Notes: generated by a model from the sequence alone, not told the origin. Shown: positions 21,044 through 31,030, counted from the first letter of the stretch. The stretch: 64,000 nucleotides of DNA from Citrobacter freundii (GCF_029717145.1 NZ_CP099222.1:1240001-1304000); one strand, 5' to 3'. Program-made: numbers and translations.

Positions 21044-22027
21044 TTAGAAACCGAGTGATTGCGTGTTGTCTTTGGTGACTTCGAGGATCTTGTTAAAACG
21101 GATCACTTTCTTCTCCATGTCGATATCGGCTTTCCCTAAACCATCAATACTCAGAGAGTCATTGACCTCTTTGCCTTGCAGCAGTTGGTCAGCAACCGTC
21201 ACCAGTGCGTAGCCCGCATCTTTCGGGTCCCACAACAGTGCTTTTTTGATATCTCCACGCATCAGGTAAGGTGCGGCCTGGGCTGGCATGGCGATACCGA
21301 CGACGGCAATTTTATCCTTGGCGCGTTTTTTCTGTACGGCCTGGCCTGCCCCAATCGGACCCAGTGAACCGAAGCCGATAATCCCTTTCATTTGCGGATA
21401 GGTTTTCATCAGATCCAGCGTCGTGGAATAGGACTTATCAATACTTTCCGCTACCGGCAGACGCGAGGTCACTTCGAACATCTCCGGGTATTTTTCTTTC
21501 TGATACTTAATCGCGTAGTCGGCCCATGCGTTATGCAACGGCACGGTCAGCGAACCGACATAGATGGCATAACCCCCTTTGCCGCCCATACTTTTCGCCA
21601 GCTCATCAACGTTGGCCTGCGCATATTTTTCACTGTCGATGGTTTCGATATCCCACTGGCCGATTTGCTCGTCCGGGGATTCGTGCGTCAGGACCACAAT
21701 GCCTTTCTCGCGCGCTTTTTTCAGTACCGGCTCAAGGACCTTGGCATCGTTTGGCACTACGATTATCGCATTCACGTTTTTGGCGATTAGATCTTCAATC
21801 ACTTTCACCTGCTGAGCTGGGTCTGGCGTAGACGGACCGGTCTGGTAAGCGTTCACATCCAGTTTTTTTGCTGCTTCGTTAACGCCGGTCTCCATACGGT
21901 TAAACCAGGGAATACCAGTGACTTTGGCAACCACAGCAATTTCATATTTTTCCGCCGCAAAGGACGTGCCGGACAACATGCATGCAGAAACCAGGGTTGC
22001 ACTGAGTAATGCGAGTTTGAATTTCAT
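21044..22027 (-). CDS. Periplasmic sugar-binding protein of ABC importer (RhaS/LsrB-like)
   Basis: A 327-residue substrate-binding protein with a cleavable signal peptide (cut after SFAA, about residue 25) and a type-I periplasmic fold: IAVVAKVTGIPWFNRM at the start, NAIIVVPND and THESPDEQ hinge-side loops. It resembles RhaS/LsrB more than ribose-binding protein, which suggests a pentose/deoxyhexose-like or pentitol ligand; ligand cannot be read from sequence. First gene of the operon, with the promoter in the 22028-22440 spacer. No regulator gene lies in the operon. Confidence 0.88.
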   Translation of the reverse strand: MKFKLALLSATLVSACMLSGTSFAAEKYEIAVVAKVTGIPWFNRMETGVNEAAKKLDVNAYQTGPSTPDPAQQVKVIEDLIAKNVNAIIVVPNDAKVLEPVLKKAREKGIVVLTHESPDEQIGQWDIETIDSEKYAQANVDELAKSMGGKGGYAIYVGSLTVPLHNAWADYAIKYQKEKYPEMFEVTSRLPVAESIDKSYSTTLDLMKTYPQMKGIIGFGSLGPIGAGQAVQKKRAKDKIAVVGIAMPAQAAPYLMRGDIKKALLWDPKDAGYALVTVADQLLQGKEVNDSLSIDGLGKADIDMEKKVIRFNKILEVTKDNTQSLGF

Positions 22028-22440
22028 AGTTGTACCTTTAGTAGGGGGCAGGGCATGTCACGGCGTGAGGTTAACAACGAAGGGAAGAGGGAATGAATCA
22101 TAAATCCTATGAATGTGATCTATGCCCATTTTTGTAAAATACAGGATCTATTTGAGTTAATTTTTAGTTAAATGTGAAGGCTTTCGCGTGTGTGAAGTCA
22201 AATTTATTGTTATCAAACAATTAAAATGAAACTAAATATTAACATTTTGTTATCATTTGCATTAAGGGGATGCGGTAAATCCTCTTTTTTTCCGTTGCCA
22301 ACGATGAACAAATTTTCGAAATTGAGAACTGAATCGATACCGGAAAAGGGGCCCAATATTTTATCGTTCAATGCTATCCTCAGCGTATTCTCGCCAACGA
22401 CGTCCTTTTGATGGCGGGCTGGATTTATTGTGGAGAAATC
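22028..22440. promoter_or_regulatory. 413-base divergent control region with perfect 6-4-6 palindrome
   Basis: AT-rich spacer between the sugar-ABC operon (minus) and the DUF1007/NicO pair (plus). At 22206-22221 ATTGTT-ATCA-AACAAT is a perfect inverted repeat with a 4-base centre. The 9-mer TTGTTATCA within it recurs at 22247-22255, exactly 40 bases on. At 22110-22125 AATGTGATCTATG looks like one good CRP half-site with a poor second half. Ribosome site GGAG precedes ATG 22441. Which gene the palindrome controls is unknown. Confidence 0.5.
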
Positions 22441-23079
22441 ATGCCGCGCGTTAAACGCATCATTGTCACGTTGTTTCTGGTCGTCCTGTCTTTTGGCGCG
22501 GGCGCGCATCCTCACAGTTTTATTCATCTGAAAACCGAACTGGTGAGTGAAAATAACCAGTTTGTGGCGTTGAAAATGCGCTGGACGATGGATGAAATCA
22601 CCTCCGCTGACCTGCTGTACGATGCGGGCAATGCCAAACCGGGGGATGAGATTTGGAAAAAACTGGCTGCGGAAGTGATGGCCAATGTCCTCGGACAGCA
22701 CTATTTCACCGAAGTGTGGCACAACGGGCAAAAGGTAAAATTTAAAAATCGCCCGACGGAATATGGCATGGAGCGCGAGGAACATCAGGCGGTGTTGACG
22801 TTTGTACTGCCGTTGGCCCAACCACAGCCGCTTGCCGGACAGACTTATAGTATTTCCACGTTTGATCCCACCTACTACGTGGATATGAGTTACGACCAGG
22901 ACCGCGATGCCACGCTGGCGCCGGGCTTCAGCAAGCAATGCCGGATTAGCGTGCATACCCCGACGCCTAATGAACAAATGCTGAGCTTTGCGCAGTCGCT
23001 GGATAAAGAAGACGCGCCGCCGGAGGATATGGAGTTGGGTAAACAATTTGCGCAGACGGTAACGCTACAATGTCAGTAG
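22441..23079 (+). CDS. DUF1007 family periplasmic protein, partner of NicO transporter
   Basis: A 212-residue protein with a signal peptide (MPRVKRIIVTLFLVVLSFG, cleaved before HPHSF). The mature protein starts with a histidine-rich HPHSFIH sequence, which could bind metal. DUF1007 proteins are commonly encoded next to NicO-type transporters and are thought to be periplasmic components of Ni2+/Co2+ or Zn2+ transport. A start 33 bases upstream exists, but 22441 has the GGAG site and a better signal peptide. Overlaps the next gene by 10 bases. Confidence 0.8.
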   Translation: MPRVKRIIVTLFLVVLSFGAGAHPHSFIHLKTELVSENNQFVALKMRWTMDEITSADLLYDAGNAKPGDEIWKKLAAEVMANVLGQHYFTEVWHNGQKVKFKNRPTEYGMEREEHQAVLTFVLPLAQPQPLAGQTYSISTFDPTYYVDMSYDQDRDATLAPGFSKQCRISVHTPTPNEQMLSFAQSLDKEDAPPEDMELGKQFAQTVTLQCQ

Positions 23080-24050
23080 TTTATCAACAACGCGTAGCCA
23101 GACGCCGCTGGCTAATGCTATGGCCACTGGCGCTCTTTTTACTGCTGGCGATCGGTGGCGCGCTGTGGATCTGGCAGGCCTGGTCGCAGGTAATGGTGCA
23201 AAGTATTCTCTGGCAACGGGACGTTAACCAGCAGATGAGCGGCTTGCTGAAAGCGGTGGCCGCCAATCCCACCCGTGCGGGCGGATCGCTGCTGCTGTTT
23301 AGCTTTATTTATGGGGTATTGCACGCGCTGGGTCCGGGGCACGGAAAAATCGTCATCACTACCTGGCTGGCGACGCATCCCTCGAAGCTGAGGTCGAGCA
23401 TCGGGCTGACGCTGGCCTCGTCCTTATTACAGGGGCTGGTGGCGATCGGTCTGGTCGTTGTGGTGCTCACGGTACTGCAACTGCCCGCCCGGCAACTGCA
23501 TATGAGCAGTTTCTGGCTGGAGAAAGCCAGCTATGCGCTGGTCGGCGTGTTGGGGGTTTTACTGTGTTGGCGGGCGTTAAAAAAAATACGCGCGCTGCTG
23601 CGTCGCCCGACATTTACCGCGTTCACACCGCATCATGTGCATGATGAACGCTGTGGTTGCGGGCATCAGCATGTGCCCAACCCGGAACAGCTGCAAAGCG
23701 GCGATGACTGGCGCGCCCGGCTGATGATCATTCTCTCGATGGGAATGCGCCCTTGTTCTGGCGCCATAATGGTGCTGTTGTTTAGTAAAGTGGTGGGCGT
23801 CTTTGGCTGGGGCATGGCGTCGGCGCTGGCGATGGCAGCGGGAACCTCTCTGACCATTACTTCTCTGGCATTACTGGTACACAGTTTTCGGACGATGGCG
23901 CTGAAACTCAGCGGCAATAAAGCGCCGGTATTGTGGCGACAGATGGCCTGGACCACGCTGGCACTGGCCGGTGGTGCGATTTTAGTGGTTGCTGCGGTGG
24001 TGATGTGGGTGAGTGCGGTGCCGGTGGGAAGGGGATTACGACCGTTTTAG
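23070..24050 (+). CDS. NicO-family nickel/cobalt transporter, RcnA-like
   Basis: A 326-residue membrane protein with about six TM segments. TM2 carries HALGPGHGK (residues 85-93), the HxxxxxH type motif of NicO proteins; a cytosolic or periplasmic loop at 188-201 is rich in His and Cys (HHVHDERCGCGHQH); GMRPCSGAI follows, another family hallmark. Related to the RcnA efflux and HoxN/NixA uptake families; direction and metal are not decidable from sequence. Co-translated with DUF1007 (10-base overlap). Confidence 0.82.
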   Translation: MSVVYQQRVARRRWLMLWPLALFLLLAIGGALWIWQAWSQVMVQSILWQRDVNQQMSGLLKAVAANPTRAGGSLLLFSFIYGVLHALGPGHGKIVITTWLATHPSKLRSSIGLTLASSLLQGLVAIGLVVVVLTVLQLPARQLHMSSFWLEKASYALVGVLGVLLCWRALKKIRALLRRPTFTAFTPHHVHDERCGCGHQHVPNPEQLQSGDDWRARLMIILSMGMRPCSGAIMVLLFSKVVGVFGWGMASALAMAAGTSLTITSLALLVHSFRTMALKLSGNKAPVLWRQMAWTTLALAGGAILVVAAVVMWVSAVPVGRGLRPF

Positions 24051-24075
24051 GTTAGTAAGCGGTATGAGTATGAAA

Positions 24076-24113
24076 TGTAGGCCGGACAAGACGCGTCAGC
24101 GTCGCATCCGGCA
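24076..24113. repeat. REP element
   Basis: TGTAGGCCGGACAAG...GCATCCGGCA, one REP unit between the convergent 3' ends of the NicO gene and suhB. Confidence 0.88.
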
Positions 24114-24123
24114 CCACAACTGA

Positions 24124-24927
24124 TTAACGCTTCAGCGCGTCGCTCAGTTCGTCACGCATGTTCGCCAGCATGGCTTTCACTACGCGCGGGTTACCTGCAA
24201 CGATGTTGCCGGTTGACATGTAGTTATGACCGCCGGTGAAGTCGCATACCAGTGCGCCTGCTTCACGTGCAATCAGTTCACCTGCGGCAAAATCCCACGG
24301 CTTCAGGCCGATTTCGAAGTAACCATCAACGCGTGCGGCGGCAACATAGGCCAGATCCAGCGCAGCAGAACCGGTGCGGCGGAAGTCAGCGCATTCGGTG
24401 TACATTTTGCCGAGGATCTTCATATAAGAAGGGGCGTGCTGTTTGGCTTTGAACGGGAACCCGGTGGCGATGATGGTGCCATCCAGATCGCGAGCGGTGC
24501 TGCCACGCAGACGGTAGCCGTTCAGCTGTGCGCCCTGACCGCGCGTTGCGGTGAACAGTTCGTTACGCATTGGATCGTAAACAACGGCGACTTCAGTACG
24601 GCCTTTAATGCGTACTGCGATGGATACCGCGAAGTGCGGCAGACGTTTTACGAAGTTGGTGGTGCCATCCAGTGGATCGATAACCCATTGAACATCCAGA
24701 TCTTCACCAATATGTTCACCGCTTTCTTCGGTGATGATGGTGTGCTGAGGGTAAGATTTGCGGATTGTTTCGATAATAATCGCTTCTGCGGCTTTATCGA
24801 CGTTAGTCACGAAATCATTGCTGCCTTTCTGGCTGGTTTCTACAGAGTCTGGTGTTTCGTAGTGTTTGGCAATTACATTACCCGCCTTGCGCGCTGCGCG
24901 CACGGCGATGGTCAGCATCGGATGCAT
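24124..24927 (-). CDS. suhB: Inositol-1-monophosphatase / Nus-associated protein SuhB
   Basis: A 267-residue protein, the E. coli length. It has the Li+-sensitive phosphatase motifs: metal-binding EESGEH, DPLDGTTNF, and KPWDFAAGELIAREAG near the C-terminus. Besides inositol-phosphatase activity it is a NusB/E-associated antitermination factor needed for rRNA synthesis (E. coli knowledge). Divergent from trmJ, as in E. coli. Confidence 0.96.
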   Translation of the reverse strand: MHPMLTIAVRAARKAGNVIAKHYETPDSVETSQKGSNDFVTNVDKAAEAIIIETIRKSYPQHTIITEESGEHIGEDLDVQWVIDPLDGTTNFVKRLPHFAVSIAVRIKGRTEVAVVYDPMRNELFTATRGQGAQLNGYRLRGSTARDLDGTIIATGFPFKAKQHAPSYMKILGKMYTECADFRRTGSAALDLAYVAAARVDGYFEIGLKPWDFAAGELIAREAGALVCDFTGGHNYMSTGNIVAGNPRVVKAMLANMRDELSDALKR

Positions 24928-25045
24928 CGGTCTCTCTCACTGGATGTTAAAGAACGGGAAAACGGCGCAGAGTATAGCAGCGAGTTCGGTATATGTCTTC
25001 GTTTTATGATAATATGGCCGAATAATCTTTAGCCGAAGAAAGACA

Positions 25046-25777
25046 ATGCTGCAAAATATTCGAATTGTGCTGGTGGAGACCTCTCACACCGGCAATATGG
25101 GCTCCGTTGCCCGCGCAATGAAAACCATGGGTTTAACCAATCTGTGGCTGGTGAATCCGCTGGTCAAACCTGACTCCCAGGCCATCGCCCTGGCGGCCGG
25201 TGCCAGCGACGTGATCGGTAATGCGCAAATCGTCGATACCCTCGATGAAGCGCTGGCTGGCTGTAGTCTGGTGGTCGGAACCAGCGCGCGCTCCCGTACC
25301 TTGCCGTGGCCGATGCTCGACCCGCGCGAATGCGGTTTAAAAAGCGTCGCCGAAGCGGCGAACACCCCGGTTGCGCTGGTATTTGGTCGTGAACGTGTAG
25401 GTCTGACCAACGACGAACTGCAAAAATGCCATTATCACGTCGCGATTGCCGCGAACCCGGAATACAGTTCGCTGAACCTGGCGATGGCGGTTCAGGTCAT
25501 TTCTTATGAAGTGCGAATGGCCTGGCTGGCAACGCAGGAAAGCGGTAAGACGGCAGAATACGAAGAAACCGAGTATCCGCTGGTCGATGATTTAGAGCGT
25601 TTTTACGGTCATCTGGAACAGACGCTACTGTCGACGGGCTTTATCCGCGAGAACCATCCGGGGCAGGTGATGAACAAACTGCGTCGTCTGTTCACGCGTG
25701 CGCGTCCTGAGAGCCAGGAGCTGAATATTCTGCGCGGAATGCTTGCTTCTATAGAGCAGCAGAATAAAGGAAAGTAG
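25046..25777 (+). CDS. trmJ: tRNA (Cm32/Um32) 2'-O-methyltransferase
   Basis: A 243-residue SPOUT methyltransferase that modifies position 32 of tRNA anticodon loops with SAM. The N-terminal motif [17 protein letters not shown] and the knot motifs [14 protein letters not shown] and [16 protein letters not shown] are visible. E. coli TrmJ is 246 aa and lies at the same place before iscR. A separate promoter is expected in the 118-base spacer from suhB. Confidence 0.95.
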   Translation: MLQNIRIVLVETSHTGNMGSVARAMKTMGLTNLWLVNPLVKPDSQAIALAAGASDVIGNAQIVDTLDEALAGCSLVVGTSARSRTLPWPMLDPRECGLKSVAEAANTPVALVFGRERVGLTNDELQKCHYHVAIAANPEYSSLNLAMAVQVISYEVRMAWLATQESGKTAEYEETEYPLVDDLERFYGHLEQTLLSTGFIRENHPGQVMNKLRRLFTRARPESQELNILRGMLASIEQQNKGK

Positions 25778-25806
25778 GCGTCTTGATGCCGTATAGCTGC
25801 TCGATT

Positions 25807-25838
25807 TGTAGGCCGGATAAGCGAAGTGCTATCCGGCA
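25807..25838. repeat. REP element
   Basis: TGTAGGCCGGATAAG...TATCCGGCA, one REP unit just downstream of trmJ, 24 bases before the first IscR box. Confidence 0.88.
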
Positions 25839-25862
25839 AATGAAAACGGCACTGAAGGTTAA

Positions 25863-25920
25863 ATACCTGACTAATTTAGTCAAGTAAATAGTTGACTGAT
25901 TTAGTCGGGAATGTCAGACT
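25863..25920 (+). promoter_or_regulatory. isc promoter with two tandem type-1 IscR boxes
   Basis: Two near-perfect type-1 IscR sites lie head to tail, 25863-25887 (ATACCTGACTAATTTAGTC...) and 25888-25912 (ATAGTTGACTGATTTAGTC...). The second contains the likely -35 TTGACT (25892-25897); an extended -10 (TGTCAGACT, 25912-25920) follows at 17 bases. [2Fe-2S]-IscR bound here would block RNA polymerase, giving the known feedback of the isc operon. A GC-rich CCCC/GGGG hairpin lies further down in the 5' leader (about 25960-25975). Confidence 0.85.
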
Positions 25921-25994
25921 TGCCCCTGCTATGCAATACCCCCATTTTACAATAAAAAACCCCGGGCAGGGGCGAGTTTGAGGCTAAGTAAGAC

Positions 25995-26486
25995 ATGAGA
26001 CTGACATCAAAAGGGCGTTATGCCGTGACCGCAATGTTGGACGTTGCGCTCAACTCCGAAACGGGCCCGGTACCGTTGGCTGATATTTCTGAACGTCAGG
26101 GTATTTCCCTGTCGTACCTGGAGCAGCTGTTCTCCCGTTTGCGTAAAAACGGTCTGGTTTCAAGCGTACGTGGACCAGGCGGCGGGTATCTGCTGGGTAA
26201 AGATGCAGGCAGCATCGCAGTAGGTGAAGTCATTAGCGCTGTTGACGAGTCGGTAGATGCCACCCGTTGTCAGGGCAAAGGTGGTTGTCAGGGCGGCGAT
26301 AAGTGCCTGACCCACGCGCTGTGGCGCGATCTGAGCGACCGTCTGACGGGTTTTCTCAACAACATTACGTTGGGTGAACTGGTGAATAACCAGGAAGTCC
26401 TGGATGTGTCTGGTCGCCAGCACACGCATGACGCTCCACGCAGCACCCGCACGCAAGACGCGATCGACGTTAAGTTACGCGCATAA
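25995..26486 (+). CDS. iscR: Fe-S cluster-responsive regulator IscR
   Basis: A 163-residue Rrf2-family winged-helix regulator. Cluster ligands C92, C98, C104 and H107 ([17 protein letters not shown]) match E. coli. In holo form it represses the isc operon through type-1 boxes; in apo or holo form it also controls type-2 sites. First gene of the operon. The 112-base gap to iscS is where the sRNA RyhB pairs in E. coli to uncouple iscR from iscSUA. Confidence 0.97.
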   Translation: MRLTSKGRYAVTAMLDVALNSETGPVPLADISERQGISLSYLEQLFSRLRKNGLVSSVRGPGGGYLLGKDAGSIAVGEVISAVDESVDATRCQGKGGCQGGDKCLTHALWRDLSDRLTGFLNNITLGELVNNQEVLDVSGRQHTHDAPRSTRTQDAIDVKLRA

Positions 26487-26598
26487 TAAAAGTATTTTAG
26501 AATCAGGCCGGGGTGTTGGACACCCCGTTAACTCGGCCGTACATCCAGCCGGTTGCCTGGTTCCTTGCATTGAAGCGATGTACGGAGTTTATAGAGCA

Positions 26599-27813
26599 AT
26601 GAAATTACCGATCTATCTCGACTACTCCGCAACCACGCCGGTGGACCCGCGTGTTGCCGAGAAAATGATGCAGTGTCTGACCCTGGACGGAAACTTTGGT
26701 AATCCAGCGTCCCGTTCTCACCGTTTTGGCTGGCATGCTGAAGAGGCGGTAGATATCGCCCGTAATCAGATTGCTGACCTGGTGGGTGCCGATCCGCGTG
26801 AAATCGTCTTTACTTCCGGCGCGACCGAATCCGACAACCTGGCGATTAAAGGTGCGGCCAACTTTTATCAGAAAAAAGGCAAGCACATCATCACCAGCAA
26901 AACGGAACACAAAGCCGTGCTGGACACCTGTCGTCAGCTGGAGCGCGAAGGGTTTGAAGTCACCTACCTCGCCCCGCAGCGTAACGGCATTATTGACCTG
27001 AAAGAACTCGAAGCGGCGATGCGTGATGACACCATCCTCGTTTCTATTATGCACGTGAACAACGAAATTGGCGTGGTGCAGGATATCGCGGCTATCGGCG
27101 AAATGTGCCGTGCGCGTGGCATCATCTATCACGTTGATGCGACCCAGAGCGTGGGCAAACTGCCTATCGACCTGAGCCAGCTGAAAGTTGACCTGATGTC
27201 CTTCTCCGGTCACAAAATCTACGGTCCGAAAGGTATCGGCGCACTGTATGTTCGTCGTAAACCGCGTATCCGCATCGAAGCACAGATGCACGGCGGTGGT
27301 CACGAGCGCGGCATGCGTTCTGGTACGCTGCCTGTCCACCAGATCGTGGGTATGGGTGAAGCTTACCGTATCGCGAAAGAAGAGATGGAAACCGAGATGG
27401 CGCGCCTGCGCAGTCTGCGTAACCGTCTGTGGAACGGCGTGAAAGACATGGAAGAGGTCTACCTGAATGGTGATCTTGAGCATGGCGCACCGAACATCCT
27501 TAACGTCAGCTTTAACTACGTTGAAGGCGAGTCGCTGATCATGGCGCTGAAAGATCTGGCCGTTTCTTCCGGTTCTGCCTGTACGTCTGCAAGCCTGGAA
27601 CCTTCCTACGTGCTGCGCGCGTTGGGTATGACTGACGAGCTGGCACACAGCTCAATCCGTTTCTCTTTAGGTCGTTTCACTACCGAAGAAGAGATTGACT
27701 ACACCATCGATCTGGTTCGCAAGTCTATCGGCCGTCTGCGTGAACTTTCCCCGCTGTGGGACATGTTCAAACAGGGCGTAGACATCAACAGTATTGAATG
27801 GTCACATCATTAA
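26599..27813 (+). CDS. iscS: Cysteine desulfurase IscS
   Basis: A 404-residue class-V aminotransferase that takes sulfur from cysteine as a persulfide and hands it to IscU, TusA, ThiI and others. The PLP lysine lies in [12 protein letters not shown] (K206), the catalytic Cys in [15 protein letters not shown] (C328). ATG 26599 gives the E. coli length; the frame continues upstream through the iscR-iscS gap but without a plausible start. Confidence 0.98.
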   Translation: MKLPIYLDYSATTPVDPRVAEKMMQCLTLDGNFGNPASRSHRFGWHAEEAVDIARNQIADLVGADPREIVFTSGATESDNLAIKGAANFYQKKGKHIITSKTEHKAVLDTCRQLEREGFEVTYLAPQRNGIIDLKELEAAMRDDTILVSIMHVNNEIGVVQDIAAIGEMCRARGIIYHVDATQSVGKLPIDLSQLKVDLMSFSGHKIYGPKGIGALYVRRKPRIRIEAQMHGGGHERGMRSGTLPVHQIVGMGEAYRIAKEEMETEMARLRSLRNRLWNGVKDMEEVYLNGDLEHGAPNILNVSFNYVEGESLIMALKDLAVSSGSACTSASLEPSYVLRALGMTDELAHSSIRFSLGRFTTEEEIDYTIDLVRKSIGRLRELSPLWDMFKQGVDINSIEWSHH

Positions 27814-27838
27814 TCGGTACCGATAAGGAGAATTCATC

Positions 27839-28225
27839 ATGGCTTACAGCGAAAAAGTAATCGATCATTATGAGAATCCACGTAACGTGGGTTCTTTTGA
27901 CAACAGCGACGAGAACGTGGGCAGCGGTATGGTGGGTGCACCGGCCTGTGGCGACGTGATGAAGTTGCAGATCAAAGTCAACAATGAAGGTATCATCGAA
28001 GACGCGCGTTTTAAGACTTATGGCTGCGGTTCCGCCATTGCCTCCAGCTCCCTGGTTACCGAATGGGTGAAAGGGAAATCGCTGGACGAAGCACAGGCGA
28101 TTAAAAACACCGATATCGCAGACGAGCTTGAACTGCCACCGGTGAAAATTCACTGTTCTATTCTGGCTGAAGACGCGATTAAAGCCGCGATTGCGGATTA
28201 CAAAAGCAAACGTGAAGCAAAATAA
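27839..28225 (+). CDS. iscU: Fe-S cluster scaffold IscU
   Basis: A 128-residue scaffold. Cluster-binding cysteines C37 (PACGDVM), C63 (YGCGSAIASSS) and C106 (KIHCSILAED) are present, as is LPPVK (residues about 99-103), which is the recognition sequence of the HscA chaperone encoded downstream. Strong AAGGAG site before the ATG. Length identical to E. coli. Confidence 0.98.
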   Translation: MAYSEKVIDHYENPRNVGSFDNSDENVGSGMVGAPACGDVMKLQIKVNNEGIIEDARFKTYGCGSAIASSSLVTEWVKGKSLDEAQAIKNTDIADELELPPVKIHCSILAEDAIKAAIADYKSKREAK

Positions 28226-28245
28226 TTAAGAGTTGAGGTTTTATT

Positions 28246-28569
28246 ATGTCGATTACCTTAAGCGACAGTGCAGCAGCGCGAGTAAATACCTTCCTGGCAA
28301 ACCGTGGTAAAGGGTTTGGCCTGCGCCTGGGTGTGAGAACCTCCGGCTGCTCAGGTATGGCCTATGTACTGGAATTTGTTGACGAGCCGGCGGCTGAAGA
28401 TACCGTGTTTGAAGACAAAGGCGTTAAAGTCGTGATCGACGGTAAAAGCCTGCAATTTCTGGACGGTACGCAGTTAGACTTCGTCAAAGAAGGTCTGAAC
28501 GAAGGGTTTAAGTTCACTAACCCTAACGTGAAAGACGAGTGTGGATGCGGCGAAAGCTTCCACGTGTAA
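28246..28569 (+). CDS. iscA: A-type Fe-S carrier IscA
   Basis: A 107-residue A-type carrier with the three conserved cysteines in GCSGMAY (C35) and CGCGES (C99, C101). It takes clusters from IscU to apo-proteins, especially for [4Fe-4S] maturation. Followed by a hairpin that may lower read-through into hscBA. Confidence 0.97.
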   Translation: MSITLSDSAAARVNTFLANRGKGFGLRLGVRTSGCSGMAYVLEFVDEPAAEDTVFEDKGVKVVIDGKSLQFLDGTQLDFVKEGLNEGFKFTNPNVKDECGCGESFHV

Positions 28570-28582
28570 CGTGCGTCACCCG

Positions 28583-28623
28583 AAAACCCCACCGTGGCCT
28601 TGCTGCTACGTGTGGGGTTTGTT
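28583..28623 (+). terminator. Attenuating hairpin between iscA and hscB
   Basis: AAAACCCCAC (28583-28592) pairs with GTGGGGTTT (28612-28620) with GTTC after it. The stem is strong but the T-run short, so partial termination inside the isc operon is the likely effect, in keeping with lower need for HscBA than for IscSUA. Confidence 0.6.
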
Positions 28624-28648
28624 CTAACAGGCTACCCCTGAGAATGTT

Positions 28649-29164
28649 ATGGACTACTTCACCCTCTTTGGCTTACCGGCCCGCTATCAGCTCGATACTC
28701 AGGCGCTGAGCCTCCGTTTTCAGGATCTACAACGTCAGTATCATCCTGATAAATTTGCCAGCGGTTCCCAGGCGGAACAACTTGCTGCAGTTTCGCAGTC
28801 CGCCACGATCAACCAGGCCTGGCAAACGCTGCGTCATCCCTTGATGCGCGCTGAATACTTACTGTCTTTACACGGCTTTGATATCAGAAACGAGCAGCAC
28901 ACGGTGCGCGATACCGCTTTCCTGATGGAGCAACTCGAGCTGCGCGAAGAGCTGGACGAGATTGAACAGGCTAAAGACAGTGAACGTCTGGATGCGTTGA
29001 TGAAACGCATCAACGAGATGTACCAGGTTCGCCATCAGTTGATGGTCGAACAGCTGGACAGCGAAGCGTGGGACGTGGCGGCTGAGACCGTGCGTAAACT
29101 GCGTTTTCTCGATAAACTGCGAAGCAGTGCAGAACAACTCGAAGAAAAACTGCTCGATTTTTAA
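28649..29164 (+). CDS. hscB: J-domain co-chaperone HscB
   Basis: A 171-residue J-type protein: N-terminal J domain with HPD at 32-34 (YHPDKFA) and a C-terminal three-helix domain that binds IscU and presents it to HscA. Same length as in E. coli. Directly followed by hscA (14-base gap). Confidence 0.97.
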   Translation: MDYFTLFGLPARYQLDTQALSLRFQDLQRQYHPDKFASGSQAEQLAAVSQSATINQAWQTLRHPLMRAEYLLSLHGFDIRNEQHTVRDTAFLMEQLELREELDEIEQAKDSERLDALMKRINEMYQVRHQLMVEQLDSEAWDVAAETVRKLRFLDKLRSSAEQLEEKLLDF

Positions 29165-29178
29165 TTTCGGAAGCGAAA

Positions 29179-31029
29179 ATGGCCTTATTACAAATTAGTG
29201 AGCCTGGTCTGAGTGCCGCACCGCACCAGCGTCGTCTGGCGGTAGGCATTGACTTAGGCACCACCAACTCTCTGGTCGCGACCGTACGCAGCGGCCAGGC
29301 CGAAACGCTGGCTGACCACGAAGGTCGCCACCTGTTGCCGTCAGTGGTTCACTATCAGCAGCAGGGCTACGCTGTCGGCTACGATGCCCGTGCCAACGCG
29401 GCGCTGGACACTGCAAACACCGTCAGTTCGGTAAAACGTATGATGGGGCGCTCGCTCGCGGATATCCAGGCGCGTTATCCGCATCTGCCGTATACGTTCC
29501 AGGCAAGCGAAAACGGCCTGCCGATGATCGAAACCGCAGCGGGTTTGCTCAATCCGGTACGCGTGTCCGCCGATATTCTCAAAGCACTGGCCGCACGGGC
29601 GACCGAAGCGCTGTCCGGTGAACTGGACGGTGTGGTGATCACTGTTCCCGCCTATTTTGATGACGCGCAGCGTCAGGGTACCAAAGACGCCGCGCGTCTG
29701 GCGGGCCTGCACGTGCTGCGTCTGCTGAACGAACCGACCGCTGCCGCGATTGCCTATGGACTGGATTCGGGCCAGGAAGGCGTGATTGCGGTCTATGACC
29801 TCGGCGGCGGCACGTTTGATATTTCTATTCTGCGCCTGAGCCGTGGTGTGTTTGAAGTGCTGGCGACGGGCGGCGATTCCGCGCTCGGTGGTGATGATTT
29901 CGACCATCTGCTGGCAGATTATATTCGCGAGCAGGCGGGTGTGGCCGATCGCAGCGATAACCGCGTACAGCGAGAGCTGCTCGATGCCGCGATTGCCGCA
30001 AAAATTGCACTCAGCGATGCTGAATCCGTCACGGTTAACGTGGCCGGGTGGCAGGGTGAAGTTACCCGCGAAACCTTTAACGAACTGATTTCCGCCCTGG
30101 TTAAGCGCACGCTGCTGGCCTGCCGTCGTGCACTGAAAGATGCCGGCGTTGAGGCGCAGGACGTTCTGGAAGTCGTGATGGTCGGTGGTTCAACACGCGT
30201 ACCGCTGGTGCGTGAACGCGTGGGTGAGTTTTTTGGTCGCACGCCGCTGACCTCTATCGACCCGGACAAAGTGGTGGCTATCGGTGCGGCTATCCAGGCG
30301 GACATTCTTGTCGGCAACAAGCCTGACAGTGAAATGCTGCTGTTGGACGTCATCCCGCTGTCCCTGGGGCTGGAAACCATGGGCGGTCTGGTGGAGAAAG
30401 TGATCCCGCGTAACACCACCATTCCGGTGGCCCGCGCGCAGGACTTCACCACCTTCAAAGATGGCCAAACGGCGATGTCGATTCATGTGATGCAGGGCGA
30501 GCGTGAACTGGTGCAGGATTGCCGTTCTCTGGCGCGTTTTGCACTGCGCGGCATTCCGGCGCTACCGGCGGGTGGGGCGCATATTCGCGTGACCTTCCAG
30601 GTTGATGCCGATGGACTGCTGAGCGTCACGGCCATGGAGAAATCCACCGGCGTGGAATCCTCTATCCAGGTCAAACCGTCCTACGGTCTGACGGACAACG
30701 AAATCGCTTCCATGATCCAGGATTCGATGAGCTTTGCCGAGCAGGATGTAAAAGCCCGCATGCTGGCAGAGCAGAAAGTCGAAGCTGCACGCGTACTGGA
30801 GAGTTTATCCGGTGCGTTGAACGCTGATGCCGCGCTGTTAAGCGCCGCAGAACGTCAGGCCATCGACGCCGCCGCCGCGCATTTGAGCGAGGTTGCACAG
30901 GGTGACGATGTTGACGCTATCGAACAAGCCATTAAAAACGTAGACAAACAAACCCAGGAATTCGCCGCTCGCCGCATGGACAAGTCCGTCCGTAGCGCGC
31001 TGAAAGGCCATTCCGTGGACGAGGTTTAA
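29179..31029 (+). CDS. hscA: Hsp70-type chaperone HscA
   Basis: A 616-residue specialised Hsp70 for cluster transfer from IscU. The ATPase domain shows [39 protein letters not shown] and VGGSTRVP; the substrate domain follows (residues about 390-616). Overall length equals E. coli HscA. One-base gap to fdx (TAATATG). Confidence 0.97.
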   Translation: MALLQISEPGLSAAPHQRRLAVGIDLGTTNSLVATVRSGQAETLADHEGRHLLPSVVHYQQQGYAVGYDARANAALDTANTVSSVKRMMGRSLADIQARYPHLPYTFQASENGLPMIETAAGLLNPVRVSADILKALAARATEALSGELDGVVITVPAYFDDAQRQGTKDAARLAGLHVLRLLNEPTAAAIAYGLDSGQEGVIAVYDLGGGTFDISILRLSRGVFEVLATGGDSALGGDDFDHLLADYIREQAGVADRSDNRVQRELLDAAIAAKIALSDAESVTVNVAGWQGEVTRETFNELISALVKRTLLACRRALKDAGVEAQDVLEVVMVGGSTRVPLVRERVGEFFGRTPLTSIDPDKVVAIGAAIQADILVGNKPDSEMLLLDVIPLSLGLETMGGLVEKVIPRNTTIPVARAQDFTTFKDGQTAMSIHVMQGERELVQDCRSLARFALRGIPALPAGGAHIRVTFQVDADGLLSVTAMEKSTGVESSIQVKPSYGLTDNEIASMIQDSMSFAEQDVKARMLAEQKVEAARVLESLSGALNADAALLSAAERQAIDAAAAHLSEVAQGDDVDAIEQAIKNVDKQTQEFAARRMDKSVRSALKGHSVDEV

Positions 31030-31030
31030 T

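Noticed and set aside
22110-22132. CRP site upstream of the sugar-ABC operon
   Set aside because: Only the left half (TGTGA) is good; right half has several mismatches, so not listed as a site of its own.
22213-23046. 277-codon minus-strand frame opposite the DUF1007 gene
   Set aside because: Arg/His-rich antisense of a gene with signal peptide and partner; no start site.
26605-27648. 347-codon open frame opposite iscS
   Set aside because: Antisense to a fully recognised gene; His/Gln-rich composition typical of a shadow frame.
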